Part shown: positions 12,169-23,305 of the stretch, in pieces
How positions within the stretch are numbered: position 1 is the first letter of the stretch
Layout of the letters: every line of letters begins with the position of its first letter
DNA from: Salinibacterium sp. PAMC 21357
Lineage (GTDB): Bacteria > Actinomycetota > Actinomycetes > Actinomycetales > Microbacteriaceae
Reading direction: 5' to 3'
NCBI RefSeq assembly: GCF_000247645.1
Contig: NZ_AHWA01000005.1
Location: 62,001 to 126,000, forward strand
Length of the DNA: 64,000 bases
Made by a program: the position numbers and the translations under genes
Notes under the pieces: generated by a model
Told to the model about the DNA's origin: nothing
The model's input: the letters and a program-made list of their open reading frames with translations, nothing else
Database searches by the model: none

Positions 12169-12614
12169 AGTCTTCCGCCATCCTCGGCCGCGCTCTCGCC
12201 TACGGCGCACTACTGACGGTCGCTATCGCTGTGATCGGATCGATTATCGGTTTCCTCGTTGCTGGCAGCTCTGGGCTGGTTAGCGCCCTTATCGGCGCCG
12301 GGCTCACGGCACTGTTTATGGGGTTTACGGCGGGCAGCATTGTGCTTGCATCGCGGGCCTCAAACGGCGACTCGTCGAGCACGCTGTTCTTCGGAATAGT
12401 GCTTGGCGTCTGGTTGCTCAAGTTCATTGTCTTCATTGCGATCTTGGTTCTCCTGCGCGGGCAGCCATTCATCGAGCCACTGGTCTTTTTCTTCGCGATC
12501 CTTACCGCGGTCATCGGAAGTCTGGTTGTTGATGTGCTCGCCTTCGTTCGTGCCCGGGAAAGCTACGTGCCTGGAGTGCAACTTCCCGGTGAAGATATCT
12601 CGACGTCAAACTAA
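12165..12614 (+). CDS. AtpI-like small membrane protein
   Basis: A 149-residue protein with four hydrophobic spans (about residues 7-31, 35-60, 74-97, 102-125) and a short soluble tail. No catalytic motif is visible. Its position directly upstream of the F1Fo genes and its four-helix layout match the poorly conserved ATP synthase protein I (AtpI) group, proposed to assist c-ring assembly. It starts with ATG at 12165 overlapping the previous stop by four bases. It is followed by about 115 bases with no clear promoter before atpB. Confidence 0.65.
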   Translation: MKSSAILGRALAYGALLTVAIAVIGSIIGFLVAGSSGLVSALIGAGLTALFMGFTAGSIVLASRASNGDSSSTLFFGIVLGVWLLKFIVFIAILVLLRGQPFIEPLVFFFAILTAVIGSLVVDVLAFVRARESYVPGVQLPGEDISTSN

Positions 12615-12730
12615 TTCAGCGGATTCGTCTCTGGATTCGTCGTGAGACTAAATCTCTTGATAGAGTTTGATCTGTTCAAACCCCCACTTCCATCGCCGCG
12701 TGTTGACACGCCCCGATTCTGGAGACAGCG

Positions 12731-13555
12731 CTGTTATATAACGCTCTCGCGCTTCTAGCGCCCTTTGCCACCGATGACGGATCCGGCGATGGGGGCTTTC
12801 ATGGCCCCACGTTGTTCGATTTTTATCCTCCTGCGATTTTCTTTGACGGCACGCCGTTTGAGATCAACCGCCTCATGGTCATCCGCTTCATTGCAGTAGC
12901 CCTCATTGTGGTGCTGTTCTGGATCGGTACTCGCCGCATGCGAATGATTCCTGGTCGCGGTCAGAGCCTTCTCGAGATGGCGGTCGGGTTCGTCCAGTCC
13001 AACATCGCCGATGGCGCACTCGGCAAGGTTGATGGCAAGCGTTTCATGCCCATCCTCGCGAGCATGTTTTTCATGGTCTTGGCGATGAACCTCACCGGTA
13101 TTGTTCCCGGGCTCAACCTTGCCGGCACATCAGTTATTGGTGTTCCTCTAGTTCTGGCTCTCGTCGCTTACGTAGCCTTTATCTACGCTGGCATCAAAAA
13201 GCAGGGTGGCAACTTCTTCAAGGCGTCGCTGTTCCCGGCTGGCGTTCCGTGGTACCTCTACATCGTCGTTACGCCGATCGAGTTCCTCTCCACGTTTATC
13301 CTTCGCCCCGTAACGCTGGCGCTTCGACTTCTCATGAACATGGTCGCAGGCCACATGCTTCTCGTGCTCTGCTTCTCGGCAACACACTTCTTCTTGTTCA
13401 CGGCCGGTGGGTTCTTCGGACTTTTCGGTATCGGAACCCTTGCTTTTGGCTTCATCTTCACAATCTTCGAGATCCTTGTTGCGGTACTTCAGGCTTATGT
13501 CTTCACATTCCTGACTGCCGTATACATCCAGCTCGCGCTGGTCGAAGAGCACTAG
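12731..13555 (+). CDS. atpB: ATP synthase subunit a
   Basis: The membrane a subunit of F1Fo ATP synthase, which forms the proton half-channels. The essential Arg is in LALRLLMNMVAGHML, and the C-terminal half carries the usual hydrophobic helices. The first standard start codon in frame is TTG at 12812, but it lacks a suitably spaced ribosome-binding site. The frame stays open upstream with a segment (GGFHGPTLFDFYPPA) that looks like the normal N-terminus of actinobacterial subunit a. The best upstream start is a CTG at 12731 behind GGAGA at 12721-12725 (spacing five), giving 274 residues. I prefer 12731 but a start at 12812 (247 residues) cannot be excluded, nor can a sequence error hiding a GTG or ATG. 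Confidence 0.9.
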   Translation: MLYNALALLAPFATDDGSGDGGFHGPTLFDFYPPAIFFDGTPFEINRLMVIRFIAVALIVVLFWIGTRRMRMIPGRGQSLLEMAVGFVQSNIADGALGKVDGKRFMPILASMFFMVLAMNLTGIVPGLNLAGTSVIGVPLVLALVAYVAFIYAGIKKQGGNFFKASLFPAGVPWYLYIVVTPIEFLSTFILRPVTLALRLLMNMVAGHMLLVLCFSATHFFLFTAGGFFGLFGIGTLAFGFIFTIFEILVAVLQAYVFTFLTAVYIQLALVEEH

Positions 13556-13604
13556 ACCGATCCCGGCATTCGCCTGGATTAGAAAACCACGGAAGGAAAC
13601 ACAA

Positions 13605-13829
13605 ATGAACGTCGCAGAGTTGACTGGAAGCATTGCACCCCTCGCATTCGGTGTTGCAACCATCGGACCCGCTATCGGTGTAGGCATCGTTGTTGGCAAG
13701 ACCGTTGAGTCGGTTGCTCGCCAGCCAGAACTTCAGGGTCGCCTCACGGGCCTTATGTTCCTCGGTATTGCATTCACCGAGGCGCTCGCATTCGTTGCGA
13801 TCGCAGTTGCATTCATCCCCTTCCCGTAA
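13605..13829 (+). CDS. atpE: ATP synthase subunit c
   Basis: A 74-residue hairpin of two membrane helices; copies form the rotating c ring. The polar loop is ESVARQPELQGRL (about residues 31-43), with the conserved ARQPE motif, and the proton-carrying Glu lies in the second helix in GIAFTEALAFVA (about residue 60). A strong GGAAGGAA ribosome-binding site precedes the ATG at 13605, as expected for the most abundant subunit. Confidence 0.97.
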   Translation: MNVAELTGSIAPLAFGVATIGPAIGVGIVVGKTVESVARQPELQGRLTGLMFLGIAFTEALAFVAIAVAFIPFP

Positions 13830-13855
13830 TCACTGACTGACTAGAGGAGGCTGGG

Positions 13856-14413
13856 ATGCTAACCGCAATACTGGCTGCTGCAACGGAGGGCGAATCGCCT
13901 AATCCGCTGATCCCGGAAATTTACGACATCGTTTGGTCGTTGGTTTGCTTTGCTGTCATCTTGTTCTTCTTCTGGAAGAAGTTCCTTCCGGCACTGACGA
14001 AGACGCTTGACGCTCGGTCGGAGGCCATCGAAGGTGGCATCAAGAAGGCTGAGATCGCTCAGGCTGAAGCCGCAGAGGCACTTGAGCAGTACAAGACGCA
14101 GCTCGCTGAGGGCCGTGCTGAGGCCGCGAAGATTCGCGAACAGGCGCGACTCGAGGGCACTGCAATTGTCAACGAGCTCAAAGAGCAGGCAACAATCGAG
14201 GCCGCTCGCATCACTGTGAATGCACAAGCCACGATCGAAGCAGAACGCCAAGCGGCACTCGTTTCGCTCCGCACTGAAGTTGGCTCGATGGCTATCGATC
14301 TCGCTTCCGGTGTTATCGGGCAGAGCTTGAGCGACGACAAGAAGTCATCGGCTCTCGTCGACCAGTTCTTGGCTGACCTCGAAGCATCAGAGAAGGCAAA
14401 GGCGAAGAAGTAA
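13856..14413 (+). CDS. atpF: ATP synthase subunit b
   Basis: A 185-residue peripheral-stalk subunit. It has one membrane span at about residues 21-44 (IYDIVWSLVCFAVILFFFW) and then a long charged, Ala/Glu-rich coiled-coil helix. The ATG at 13856 sits behind AGAGGAGG. The final A of its stop is the first base of the atpH start codon, so the two peripheral-stalk genes are coupled. Confidence 0.96.
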   Translation: MLTAILAAATEGESPNPLIPEIYDIVWSLVCFAVILFFFWKKFLPALTKTLDARSEAIEGGIKKAEIAQAEAAEALEQYKTQLAEGRAEAAKIREQARLEGTAIVNELKEQATIEAARITVNAQATIEAERQAALVSLRTEVGSMAIDLASGVIGQSLSDDKKSSALVDQFLADLEASEKAKAKK

Positions 14414-15207
14414 TGGGATCAGCTACGAGAGAAGCGCTTGTTGCAGCGAAGGACGCATTGACGTCCCTTACTGCCAAGAACTCTCTGGCCACTGGCGCAG
14501 AGCTGTTCGAAGCCGGACGTGTTGTGGGCGGTTCCGCCCAGTTGCGTTCCGCTTTGGCTGATCCTGCCGCCGCTGCGAAAGACAAAACCGCAGTAGTCGG
14601 TTCGGTTTTCTCGTCGCTGAGCGCCACAACGCGCACCGTGCTTTCCGCCATTGTGAGCGCTCGCTGGTCCGATGCCGACGATCTGCTTGCCGGGATCGAA
14701 GAAATTGGCGTCCGTGCGATCGCGAAGTCAGCGCCGGCAAAGCTCGCCATCGAAGACGAACTCTTCGCGTTTGGCAGCACGGTTTCCTCAGACGCCGAGC
14801 TTGAGCTTGCTGTTGGCAGCAAGCTCGGCTCCGCTGAGTCGAAGTCTGCGCTGGTCCGGGATCTGCTCAAGGGCAAGGCTTCGGAGCAGGCAGTGGTCAT
14901 CATCGACCAGCTCGTGCAGCAGCCTCGCGGCCGCCGAATCGGAGAGCTAATCTCGACAGCCGCAGACATTGTCGCTGACCAAGCCGGTCAGTCAGTCGCG
15001 ACAATCACGACGGCTGCGCCGCTGAAGGCAGCGCAGCTCGAACGGCTGCGTACAGGCCTCACGAAGAACTACGGACGCGAGCTCAAGCTCAACGTTCGCA
15101 TCGACCCCTCGATCATCGGTGGGGTACGCGTTCAAATTGGTGACGAAGTCATCGACGGCAGCGTTTCCACCAAGCTCAACGACCTCAGGATCCAACTCGC
15201 GGGCTAG
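14413..15207 (+). CDS. atpH: ATP synthase subunit delta
   Basis: A 264-residue stalk subunit connecting F1 to subunit b. The C-terminal signature is near the end: RIDPSIIGGVRVQIGDEVIDGSV, with the conserved GG and DGS. It is longer than the roughly 180 residues of E. coli delta, which is usual for actinobacteria outside the b-delta fusion found in mycobacteria. The ATG overlaps the atpF stop by one base. Confidence 0.95.
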   Translation: MGSATREALVAAKDALTSLTAKNSLATGAELFEAGRVVGGSAQLRSALADPAAAAKDKTAVVGSVFSSLSATTRTVLSAIVSARWSDADDLLAGIEEIGVRAIAKSAPAKLAIEDELFAFGSTVSSDAELELAVGSKLGSAESKSALVRDLLKGKASEQAVVIIDQLVQQPRGRRIGELISTAADIVADQAGQSVATITTAAPLKAAQLERLRTGLTKNYGRELKLNVRIDPSIIGGVRVQIGDEVIDGSVSTKLNDLRIQLAG

Positions 15208-15244
15208 CGAGTTAGCAGACCTTTCCACGGAATAGGAAAACACA

Positions 15245-16882
15245 ATGGCAGAACTCAGCATTAGTCCGGACGAGATCCGTGACGCGCTCAAGGACTTCGT
15301 CAAGGCTTACGAGCCTGGCAAGGCAGCGACTACCGAGACAGGCACCGTCGTAGACGCTGCAGACGGTATCGCTCACGTCGACGGGCTTCCCGGCGTCATG
15401 GCCAACGAACTCATCCGTTTCGCCGATGGCACTCTGGGCCTCGCCCAGAACCTCGATGAAGACGAGATCGGTGTTGTCATCCTCGGTGAGTTCACCGGAA
15501 TCGTTGAAGGCATGGAAGTTACTCGCACCGGTGAGGTTCTTTCCGCACCTGTGGGAGACGCCTTCCTCGGTCGTGTGGTCGACCCCCTCGGCGCCCCCAT
15601 CGACGGCCTCGGCGAGATCAAGGCTGAAGGCCGTCGCGCGTTGGAGCTTCAGGCTCCTGGCGTAATGGACCGCAAGAGCGTTCACGAGCCTATGCAGACC
15701 GGAATCAAGGCAATTGACGCCATGATCCCGATCGGCCGTGGCCAGCGCCAGCTCATCATTGGTGACCGCCAGACCGGTAAGACGGCCATTGCGATCGACA
15801 CCATCATCAACCAGAAAGACAACTGGGATTCCGGCGACGAGAAGAAGCAAGTTCGCTGCATCTACGTTGCTATCGGTCAAAAGGGCTCCACGATCGCTGC
15901 TGTCAAGGGCGCGCTCGAGGAAGCCGGCGCTATGGAGTACACCACGATCGTGGCTGCTCCTGCATCTGACCCCGCAGGATTCAAGTACCTCGCTCCCTAC
16001 ACCGGTTCGGCCATCGGCCAGCACTGGATGTACGGCGGCAAGCACGTACTGATCATCTTCGATGACCTCTCCAAGCAAGCCGAGGCCTACCGTGCAGTAT
16101 CGCTGCTCCTGCGCCGTCCGCCAGGGCGTGAGGCATACCCCGGTGACGTGTTCTACCTGCACTCTCGTCTGCTTGAGCGTTGTGCCAAGCTCTCCGACGA
16201 ACTCGGTGCCGGGTCGATGACGGGTCTTCCCATCATTGAGACCAAGGCAAACGACGTTGCTGCGTACATCCCGACCAACGTGATCTCGATCACTGACGGC
16301 CAGATCTTCCTGCAGTCCGACCTCTTCAACGCCAACCAGCGCCCCGCTGTAGACGTGGGAATCTCGGTTTCGCGTGTTGGTGGAGACGCTCAGGTCAAGT
16401 CGATCAAGAAGGTGTCCGGAACGCTGAAGCTTGAGCTTGCTCAGTACCGGTCGCTCGAAGCCTTCGCGATGTTCGCATCCGACCTTGACCCGACTAGCCG
16501 TCGCCAGCTTGCTCGCGGTGCGCGCCTCACCGAGCTTCTTCGCCAGCCGCAGTACTCGCCGTTCCCCGTCGAGAACCAGGTCGTTTCGATCTGGGCCGGC
16601 ACCAACGGCAAGCTCGACGAGGTTCCTGTTGAAGACATCCTTCGTTTCGAGAGCGAGTTGCACGACTACCTCGCCCGCAACACCAAGGTGCTCGACACTC
16701 TCCGCGAGAAGAACGCACTCGATGACCAGCTCATTGCTGACATGGATGCCGGCGTCGAAGCGTTCAAGCTCGGTTTCCAGACGGGGGAGGGCAAGTCGCT
16801 CAACTCCGTAGGTTCCGAGCAGTTCGAAGAGATCGCTGAAGAAGACATCGCTCAAGAGCAGATCGTCAAGCAGAAGCGCTGA
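15245..16882 (+). CDS. atpA: ATP synthase subunit alpha
   Basis: A 545-residue non-catalytic nucleotide-binding subunit of the F1 hexamer. The Walker A loop is GDRQTGKTA near residue 174, and the alpha/beta signature [17 protein letters not shown] is near 365-381. A GGAATAGG ribosome-binding site precedes the ATG at 15245, 37 bases after atpH. The C-terminal acidic tail ([17 protein letters not shown]) is slightly longer than in E. coli, a common actinobacterial trait. Confidence 0.98.
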   Translation: MAELSISPDEIRDALKDFVKAYEPGKAATTETGTVVDAADGIAHVDGLPGVMANELIRFADGTLGLAQNLDEDEIGVVILGEFTGIVEGMEVTRTGEVLSAPVGDAFLGRVVDPLGAPIDGLGEIKAEGRRALELQAPGVMDRKSVHEPMQTGIKAIDAMIPIGRGQRQLIIGDRQTGKTAIAIDTIINQKDNWDSGDEKKQVRCIYVAIGQKGSTIAAVKGALEEAGAMEYTTIVAAPASDPAGFKYLAPYTGSAIGQHWMYGGKHVLIIFDDLSKQAEAYRAVSLLLRRPPGREAYPGDVFYLHSRLLERCAKLSDELGAGSMTGLPIIETKANDVAAYIPTNVISITDGQIFLQSDLFNANQRPAVDVGISVSRVGGDAQVKSIKKVSGTLKLELAQYRSLEAFAMFASDLDPTSRRQLARGARLTELLRQPQYSPFPVENQVVSIWAGTNGKLDEVPVEDILRFESELHDYLARNTKVLDTLREKNALDDQLIADMDAGVEAFKLGFQTGEGKSLNSVGSEQFEEIAEEDIAQEQIVKQKR

Positions 16883-16947
16883 GCTCTGCGCCAGTAATCA
16901 GCGAACCAGTGATCATCGACCAACACGACAGAGAAAGTTAGAAAGCT

Positions 16948-19453
<2,506 letters not shown>

Positions 19454-19454
<1 letters not shown>

Positions 19455-19714
19455 TGGCCGTTCTCAAGGTGAGCGTCGTCTCTGCCGATCAGGAACTCTG
19501 GTCGGGAGAGGCGAGCCAGCTCATTGCGCGCACCACCGAAGGTGAGATCGGTATTTTGCCTGGCCACGAACCGCTCCTTGCGATTCTGGCTAAAGGACAA
19601 GTACGCGTTACCGCTACCGATGGAGCCGAAATCACTGCGAACGCAGATAACGGATTCCTGTCAGTGGAGAACAACACGGTAACTGTCGTGGCGAGCTCCG
19701 CAGAACTGGTCTAG
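19454..19714 (+). CDS. atpC: ATP synthase subunit epsilon, short form
   Basis: An 86-residue epsilon subunit. It contains only the N-terminal beta sandwich (LKVSVVSADQELWSGEA, GEIGILPGHEPLLAIL, FLSVENNTVTVVA). The C-terminal two-helix domain that can inhibit ATP hydrolysis in longer epsilons (about 130 residues) is absent. The start used here is the ATG whose A is the last base of the atpD stop. An upstream in-frame start at 19421 would lie inside atpD and lacks support. It closes the atpBEFHAGDC operon. Confidence 0.94.
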
Positions 19715-19723
19715 TTTCGTCTC
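19712..19723 (+). promoter_or_regulatory. -10-like hexamer of a probable leaderless promoter (P-loop kinase gene)
   Basis: TAGTTT (19712-19717) is followed by six bases and then the ATG at 19724. No Shine-Dalgarno sequence is present, so transcription probably begins at the start codon. No good -35 is visible. Confidence 0.5.
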
Positions 19724-20245
19724 ATGCTAATTGCAATGGCCGGGCTGCCGGGCGCAGGAAAGACAACTCTCGCAGAGGTCGTCGGCGCCCGGCGCAAGAT
19801 CACCGTTATGTCGGTCGACCAGATCGAAACCGCTATTTTGAAGGCCGGGATTAGCGCCGGGCAACCGACAGGGCTCGCTGCCTATTTGGTAGCGGCGGCG
19901 CTTGCCGAGTCCGTCCTTATGCACGATCGCGACATCATCATCGACGCGGTAAACGCCGTCGATCCGGCGCGTGAGCAATGGGTCGAACTTGCCGAACGCA
20001 CCGGCTCTGGTATCCGATTCATCGAGGTAGTGTGCTCCGATCGAGACGAGCATAAAGCCCGTCTTGTTGAGCGCGCCGCTAAACGGGAGCAGTCCGCTGC
20101 CGTGGTCCGCAACGCTGTCGAGCACAATCTCGACGAGTACTCTCCGTGGACGGGTGCAAGCGGCGCTGTAGCGCGCATCACCCTCGATTCTGCGGGCCCG
20201 ATTGGCGTCAACGTCGAACGTGCGGTTGCTTTCCTCGACGCGTGA
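19724..20245 (+). CDS. AAA-family/P-loop small-molecule kinase-like protein
   Basis: A 173-residue P-loop protein with Walker A GLPGAGKTTLAE at residues 7-18, of the predicted-kinase group related to chloramphenicol phosphotransferase and gluconate kinase. An Asp pair in RDIIIDAVNAVDPA (near 68-80) fits the substrate/Mg site, and an Arg-rich lid (KARLVERAAKRE near 110-120) is present. The substrate is unknown. It ends overlapping the GTG start of yaaA, so the two are coupled. Confidence 0.75.
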   Translation: MLIAMAGLPGAGKTTLAEVVGARRKITVMSVDQIETAILKAGISAGQPTGLAAYLVAAALAESVLMHDRDIIIDAVNAVDPAREQWVELAERTGSGIRFIEVVCSDRDEHKARLVERAAKREQSAAVVRNAVEHNLDEYSPWTGASGAVARITLDSAGPIGVNVERAVAFLDA

Positions 20246-20997
20246 TTATTCTCCTTCCACCTTCAGAAACAAAACGTGATGGTGGGGCCACTGGCTCGGC
20301 GCTCGACTGGTCTCAGCTCTCGTTCCCCGCGCTCACCGCGCAGCGCCAAGCTGTAGCATCGCGACTAACAGCGCTTGCCGCAGATTCTGAAGCGTCTCGA
20401 CAGGTGTTGGGGCTCAGCGTTAAGCAGCAGTTTGAGGTTCAGCGCAACCGCACTCTTCATTCTGCGCCCGTAATGCCGGCGCTCGATCGCTACACCGGAG
20501 TTCTCTTCGATGGGCTAGACGCGGCCAGCATGACGCCAGTAGAGCGCTCATTTGCCGACAAGACTGTTGTTGTGCACTCGGCGCTCTTTGGCCCGGTGGG
20601 GGCGGGAGATCCCATTCCGGCCTACCGACTCTCGCACAATTCGCGCCTTCCGGGGCTCGCACTGAAAGCGCACTGGCGACAGCCGATTAGTGAAGCTTTG
20701 AACGGTGTCGAAGGGTTGCAGCTAGATCTTCGTTCTGAGGCCTACGCCCAGCTTGGCGCCGTGTCACCAAACAGCGTTTATCTCCGAGTCGTTAATGAGG
20801 GTCCCGACGGTAAGCGCGTTGCGCTGAGCCACTTCAATAAGAAAGCAAAGGGCGTCTTCTCTCGTGCGCTCGTCAGTGCCGGGATCGCCCACCTGACCGT
20901 TGAAACTCTGATGGCATGGTCCCGCGGTGCGGGATTTCAGCTAGAGCCTGGTGCGCCAGGCGAACTCGACCTCGTTGTGCCCCACAGCGGCGTCTAG
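20242..20997 (+). CDS. yaaA: Peroxide stress protein YaaA (DUF328/UPF0246)
   Basis: A 251-residue cytoplasmic protein. The start IILLPPSETKRDGG, the central FDGLDAASM and HSALFGPVGAGDPIPAYRLS, and the C-terminal HFNKKAKGVFSRAL are the conserved blocks of the YaaA family. In E. coli this family limits free iron and binds DNA during peroxide stress. The GTG at 20242 overlaps the upstream TGA; a longer frame from 20146 would run inside the neighbour and has no homologous sequence. It converges on tag, sharing the tetranucleotide CTAG as overlapping stops. Confidence 0.9.
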   Translation: MIILLPPSETKRDGGATGSALDWSQLSFPALTAQRQAVASRLTALAADSEASRQVLGLSVKQQFEVQRNRTLHSAPVMPALDRYTGVLFDGLDAASMTPVERSFADKTVVVHSALFGPVGAGDPIPAYRLSHNSRLPGLALKAHWRQPISEALNGVEGLQLDLRSEAYAQLGAVSPNSVYLRVVNEGPDGKRVALSHFNKKAKGVFSRALVSAGIAHLTVETLMAWSRGAGFQLEPGAPGELDLVVPHSGV

Positions 20998-21584
20998 CTC
21001 GCGCGCCAGCATCCCTCAACATGATCGTCAACCATGCCAGCCGACTGCATGAGCGCATACATTGTTGTCGGGCCGACGAAGCGAAAGCCGTGAGCTTTTA
21101 GTGCTGTACTCATCGCTGTAGATTCCGGCGTCACGGCGGGAACATCTGCCAGCGAAGCCAAGCGGCGACTACGGGGTGGGGGAGCGAACTGCCAGAGTAG
21201 GGCGTCAAGGGCCCCGGGTGTCTCGCGCGTCAGTTCTAGCGTTGCTTTAGCATTGGTGATCGCTGCGGCGACTTTAAGACGATTGCGAATGATTCGGGGA
21301 TCGGCAAGGAGACGAGCAACGTCTGCATCGGTATACGCTGCTATCACCGCCGGATCGAAGTGGTCGAAGGCGTCGCGCAGACCCTCACGTCGACGCAGGA
21401 TAGTGATCCATGAGAGCCCGGCCTGAAAGGCCTCGAGCATGATCTTCTCGAACAGCTTGTGGTCGCCACGCATCGGTTCGCCCCACTCTGTGTCGTGGTA
21501 GTTGCGATAAAGCTCATCGTCACCAACCCAACCGCAGCGGCCCTGACCGTCTGGCCCGACGATAATCGACGAACGTTCGCTCAT
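20994..21584 (-). CDS. tag: DNA-3-methyladenine glycosylase I
   Basis: A 196-residue helix-hairpin-helix glycosylase that removes 3-methyladenine from alkylated DNA. The N-terminal RCGWVGDDELYRNYHDTEWG supplies the first Cys and His, and the C-terminal DDHVEGCW supplies the last His and Cys of the structural zinc site. LFEKIMLEAFQAGLSW near residue 45-60 is the family core. Its start overlaps the ogt stop by four bases, so ogt and tag form an alkylation-repair operon. Confidence 0.94.
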   Translation of the reverse strand: MSERSSIIVGPDGQGRCGWVGDDELYRNYHDTEWGEPMRGDHKLFEKIMLEAFQAGLSWITILRRREGLRDAFDHFDPAVIAAYTDADVARLLADPRIIRNRLKVAAAITNAKATLELTRETPGALDALLWQFAPPPRSRRLASLADVPAVTPESTAMSTALKAHGFRFVGPTTMYALMQSAGMVDDHVEGCWRAS

Positions 21585-22092
21585 CGGTGAACGATTCCTT
21601 CATGGTCGAGTAGCCAGACTTTGGTGGGGATACCCTCACCGCCGCTGTAGCCGGTGATGCGCTGATTGGATGCGAGAACGCGGTGGCAGGGCACGATGAT
21701 GGGGATCGGGTTTGCTCCTACCGCGCCGCCGACTGCACGGCCAGCCGTGGGGCGGCCTGTCGCGCGACCGATATCGGCGTACGACACCGCAGACCCAAAC
21801 GGCAGTCGATTGAGCTCGTGCCAGACAGAACGCTGAAAGGCTGTACCGGCCGCGGAGAGCGGTAGGTCGAATGACCGACGATTGCCCGAAAAGTACTCCG
21901 CGAGCTGCGCTGCAGCGGCGTCGAGCACGACACACGAGTTCTCGACATCAGCTCCATGGGGCAGAAAGCCGTCATTTTCGATGGAAAGCCCGGTGATGCT
22001 CTCCCCATCGCTAGTCAGCTCGATTCGGCCGATGGTGAGGGAACCCGACGCAAGTAGCGAGTTTCATTCTGGACTGTGTTGCCTGTTTGCAT
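21581..22092 (-). pseudogene. ogt: Methylated-DNA-protein-cysteine methyltransferase, frameshifted
   Basis: Repairs O6-methylguanine by transfer to its own Cys, here in the intact motif IIVPCHRVLASNQRITGYSGG. An ORF from a GTG at 21928 gives only 115 residues. Upstream in that frame the family N-terminus continues (IGRIELTSDGESITGLSIENDG) back to a stop at 22064-22066 with no start codon. A second frame from the ATG at 22092 reads RYLRRVPSP and joins the first frame exactly if one base is restored at about 22034-22035 (CC to CCN). The repaired protein would be 170 residues. A TACTCT hexamer six bases before the ATG supports that start. It may be a real mutation or a sequence error; if real, the tag gene behind it may still be expressed. 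Confidence 0.85.
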
Positions 22093-22104
22093 ATCTCGAG
22101 AGTA
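22093..22104 (-). promoter_or_regulatory. -10-like hexamer of a probable leaderless promoter (ogt-tag)
   Basis: On the minus strand TACTCT (22099-22104) is followed by CGAGAT and the ATG ending at 22092. The spacing equals that of the other leaderless candidates in the window. Confidence 0.5.
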
Positions 22105-22202
22105 ATCCTGACCGTTGACCTGCCGCTGGCTATTTTCGGACATCGCGGCGTTCCGGCTTCATCCTCTGGCTGTTGAGGATGAGTACTGCAGCCTGACCTG
22201 CG

Positions 22203-23255
22203 CTACAGCGTCTCGTCGTTGCGCGGCTCGATATTGATGCTCCGGTTGAGATCACTGATCGTGGCGTTGAGTGCCTCTAGTTGCTTCACCATATCTTCGT
22301 ACGTCGCGGCGTTGGTTTCGATCGTGCTGTACAGCGCATTGAGCGATGTTTGACGGTCGAGCAGCTCGGCGCGCTCGTTGTTGAACTGGGCGACCGATCT
22401 AAAATCGCCGTTGTCGGCGCGCGCGTTAAAGCTATCGATGTCGCTATTGAGGGCGTCATACCCGGAGTTATAGGAGGCGTAATCGGTATCGATGTTGGCG
22501 CGCAGCGCGTCGAGCTCAGCAACCAGCTTCTTGCTAGCGTCTTGCTGAGCGGTGAACACTGCATTGGATTTTTCGTGCAGCGCAACGGTGGCAGCGCGAT
22601 CAGTGAAGTACTGCGCATAGTGTTCTTCGAGTTCTGGGCTGAGCGTTGTGAACTCTGTGCCGATGATCGAATGCAGCTCGTTGGATCGCTCTCCTGGTTC
22701 TGTTTTTGCATAGAACTCTAGAGTGGTCGCAAATTCAGGATCGTCTTTCATTCTCTCGGCCTCCGCTTCGAGCAGGGGAGCAAGTCGAGCTTGTTCGGAT
22801 GCCGAAGTACGGTCCCAGGCGGCGTGCAACATTTCGTGCGCCGCGACCACCTCTTCGATGCCGGCGAGACGCTCATCCGTCACATCGAAGAGGTAAATCG
22901 ATTTCTGGCTCGGAAAGTAGCAGCCGAGAACGCCAAAGTTCTCTTCAACGTTGGAGCATGTGGTGTTGAATATCGGGTTCTCTTGGATCGTCGGCTGACT
23001 TGCATAGAACAAGAACTTGCCCTCGTCGGACATCCCCGCAGCTGCGACGTATTGTTCTACCGTCGCTGAAGGCTCGAATTGCCACACGACAAATTGATCA
23101 GAAATGCGCTGTTGATTAGTAACAATCCACACCCCGGAGGCGATTATGGCCACGTTGAGGGTGAGCGCAAGAACAATCGCGATTGCCCGCCACACAGTCA
23201 TTGGGGATCGCTGATCACTATCGCTCAGTATCGGCGAATTATCCTCAGTACTCAC
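22203..23255 (-). CDS. Membrane-anchored HEXXH protein of unknown function
   Basis: A 350-residue protein with one membrane span (about residues 21-43, WRAIAIVLALTLNVAIIASGVWIV) and an outside domain. The segment VAAHEMLHAAWDRTS (near residue 140) holds HEMLH, a HEXXH zinc-protease signature, and a Glu-rich helix follows (LLEAEAERM). Two Cys (TTCSNVEENFGVLGCYF) may form a disulfide. The last 130 residues are a predicted coiled coil. I do not recognise the family name. The GTG at 23255 is chosen because TAGAGT ends seven bases before it; a longer frame from 23321 would overlap the upstream gene. Confidence 0.75.
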   Translation of the reverse strand: MSTEDNSPILSDSDQRSPMTVWRAIAIVLALTLNVAIIASGVWIVTNQQRISDQFVVWQFEPSATVEQYVAAAGMSDEGKFLFYASQPTIQENPIFNTTCSNVEENFGVLGCYFPSQKSIYLFDVTDERLAGIEEVVAAHEMLHAAWDRTSASEQARLAPLLEAEAERMKDDPEFATTLEFYAKTEPGERSNELHSIIGTEFTTLSPELEEHYAQYFTDRAATVALHEKSNAVFTAQQDASKKLVAELDALRANIDTDYASYNSGYDALNSDIDSFNARADNGDFRSVAQFNNERAELLDRQTSLNALYSTIETNAATYEDMVKQLEALNATISDLNRSINIEPRNDETL

Positions 23256-23268
23256 GAAAACAACTCTA
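23256..23268 (-). promoter_or_regulatory. -10-like hexamer of a probable leaderless promoter (HEXXH protein)
   Basis: On the minus strand TAGAGT (23263-23268) is followed by seven bases and the GTG ending at 23255. No Shine-Dalgarno sequence is present. Confidence 0.45.
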
Positions 23269-23305
23269 TCTGAGCCGCGGGTAAGAGGGCGAACGTTCTG
23301 ACGTT

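Noticed and set aside
12703-12742. TTGACA (12703-12708) and TATATA/TATAAC (12735-12742) as an atp operon promoter
   Set aside because: The spacing is 26-28 bases, far from the usual 16-18, and the second element lies inside the likely atpB coding frame. GTTATATAAC is a ten-base palindrome but nothing else supports a site.
15212-16855. A 547-codon open frame on the minus strand opposite atpA
   Set aside because: It mirrors the atpA codons, has no recognisable motif and no promoter or ribosome-binding site.
20146-20241. A longer N-terminus for YaaA
   Set aside because: The extra 32 residues lie within the upstream gene's coding sequence and do not look like the family; the coupled GTG at 20242 begins the conserved protein.
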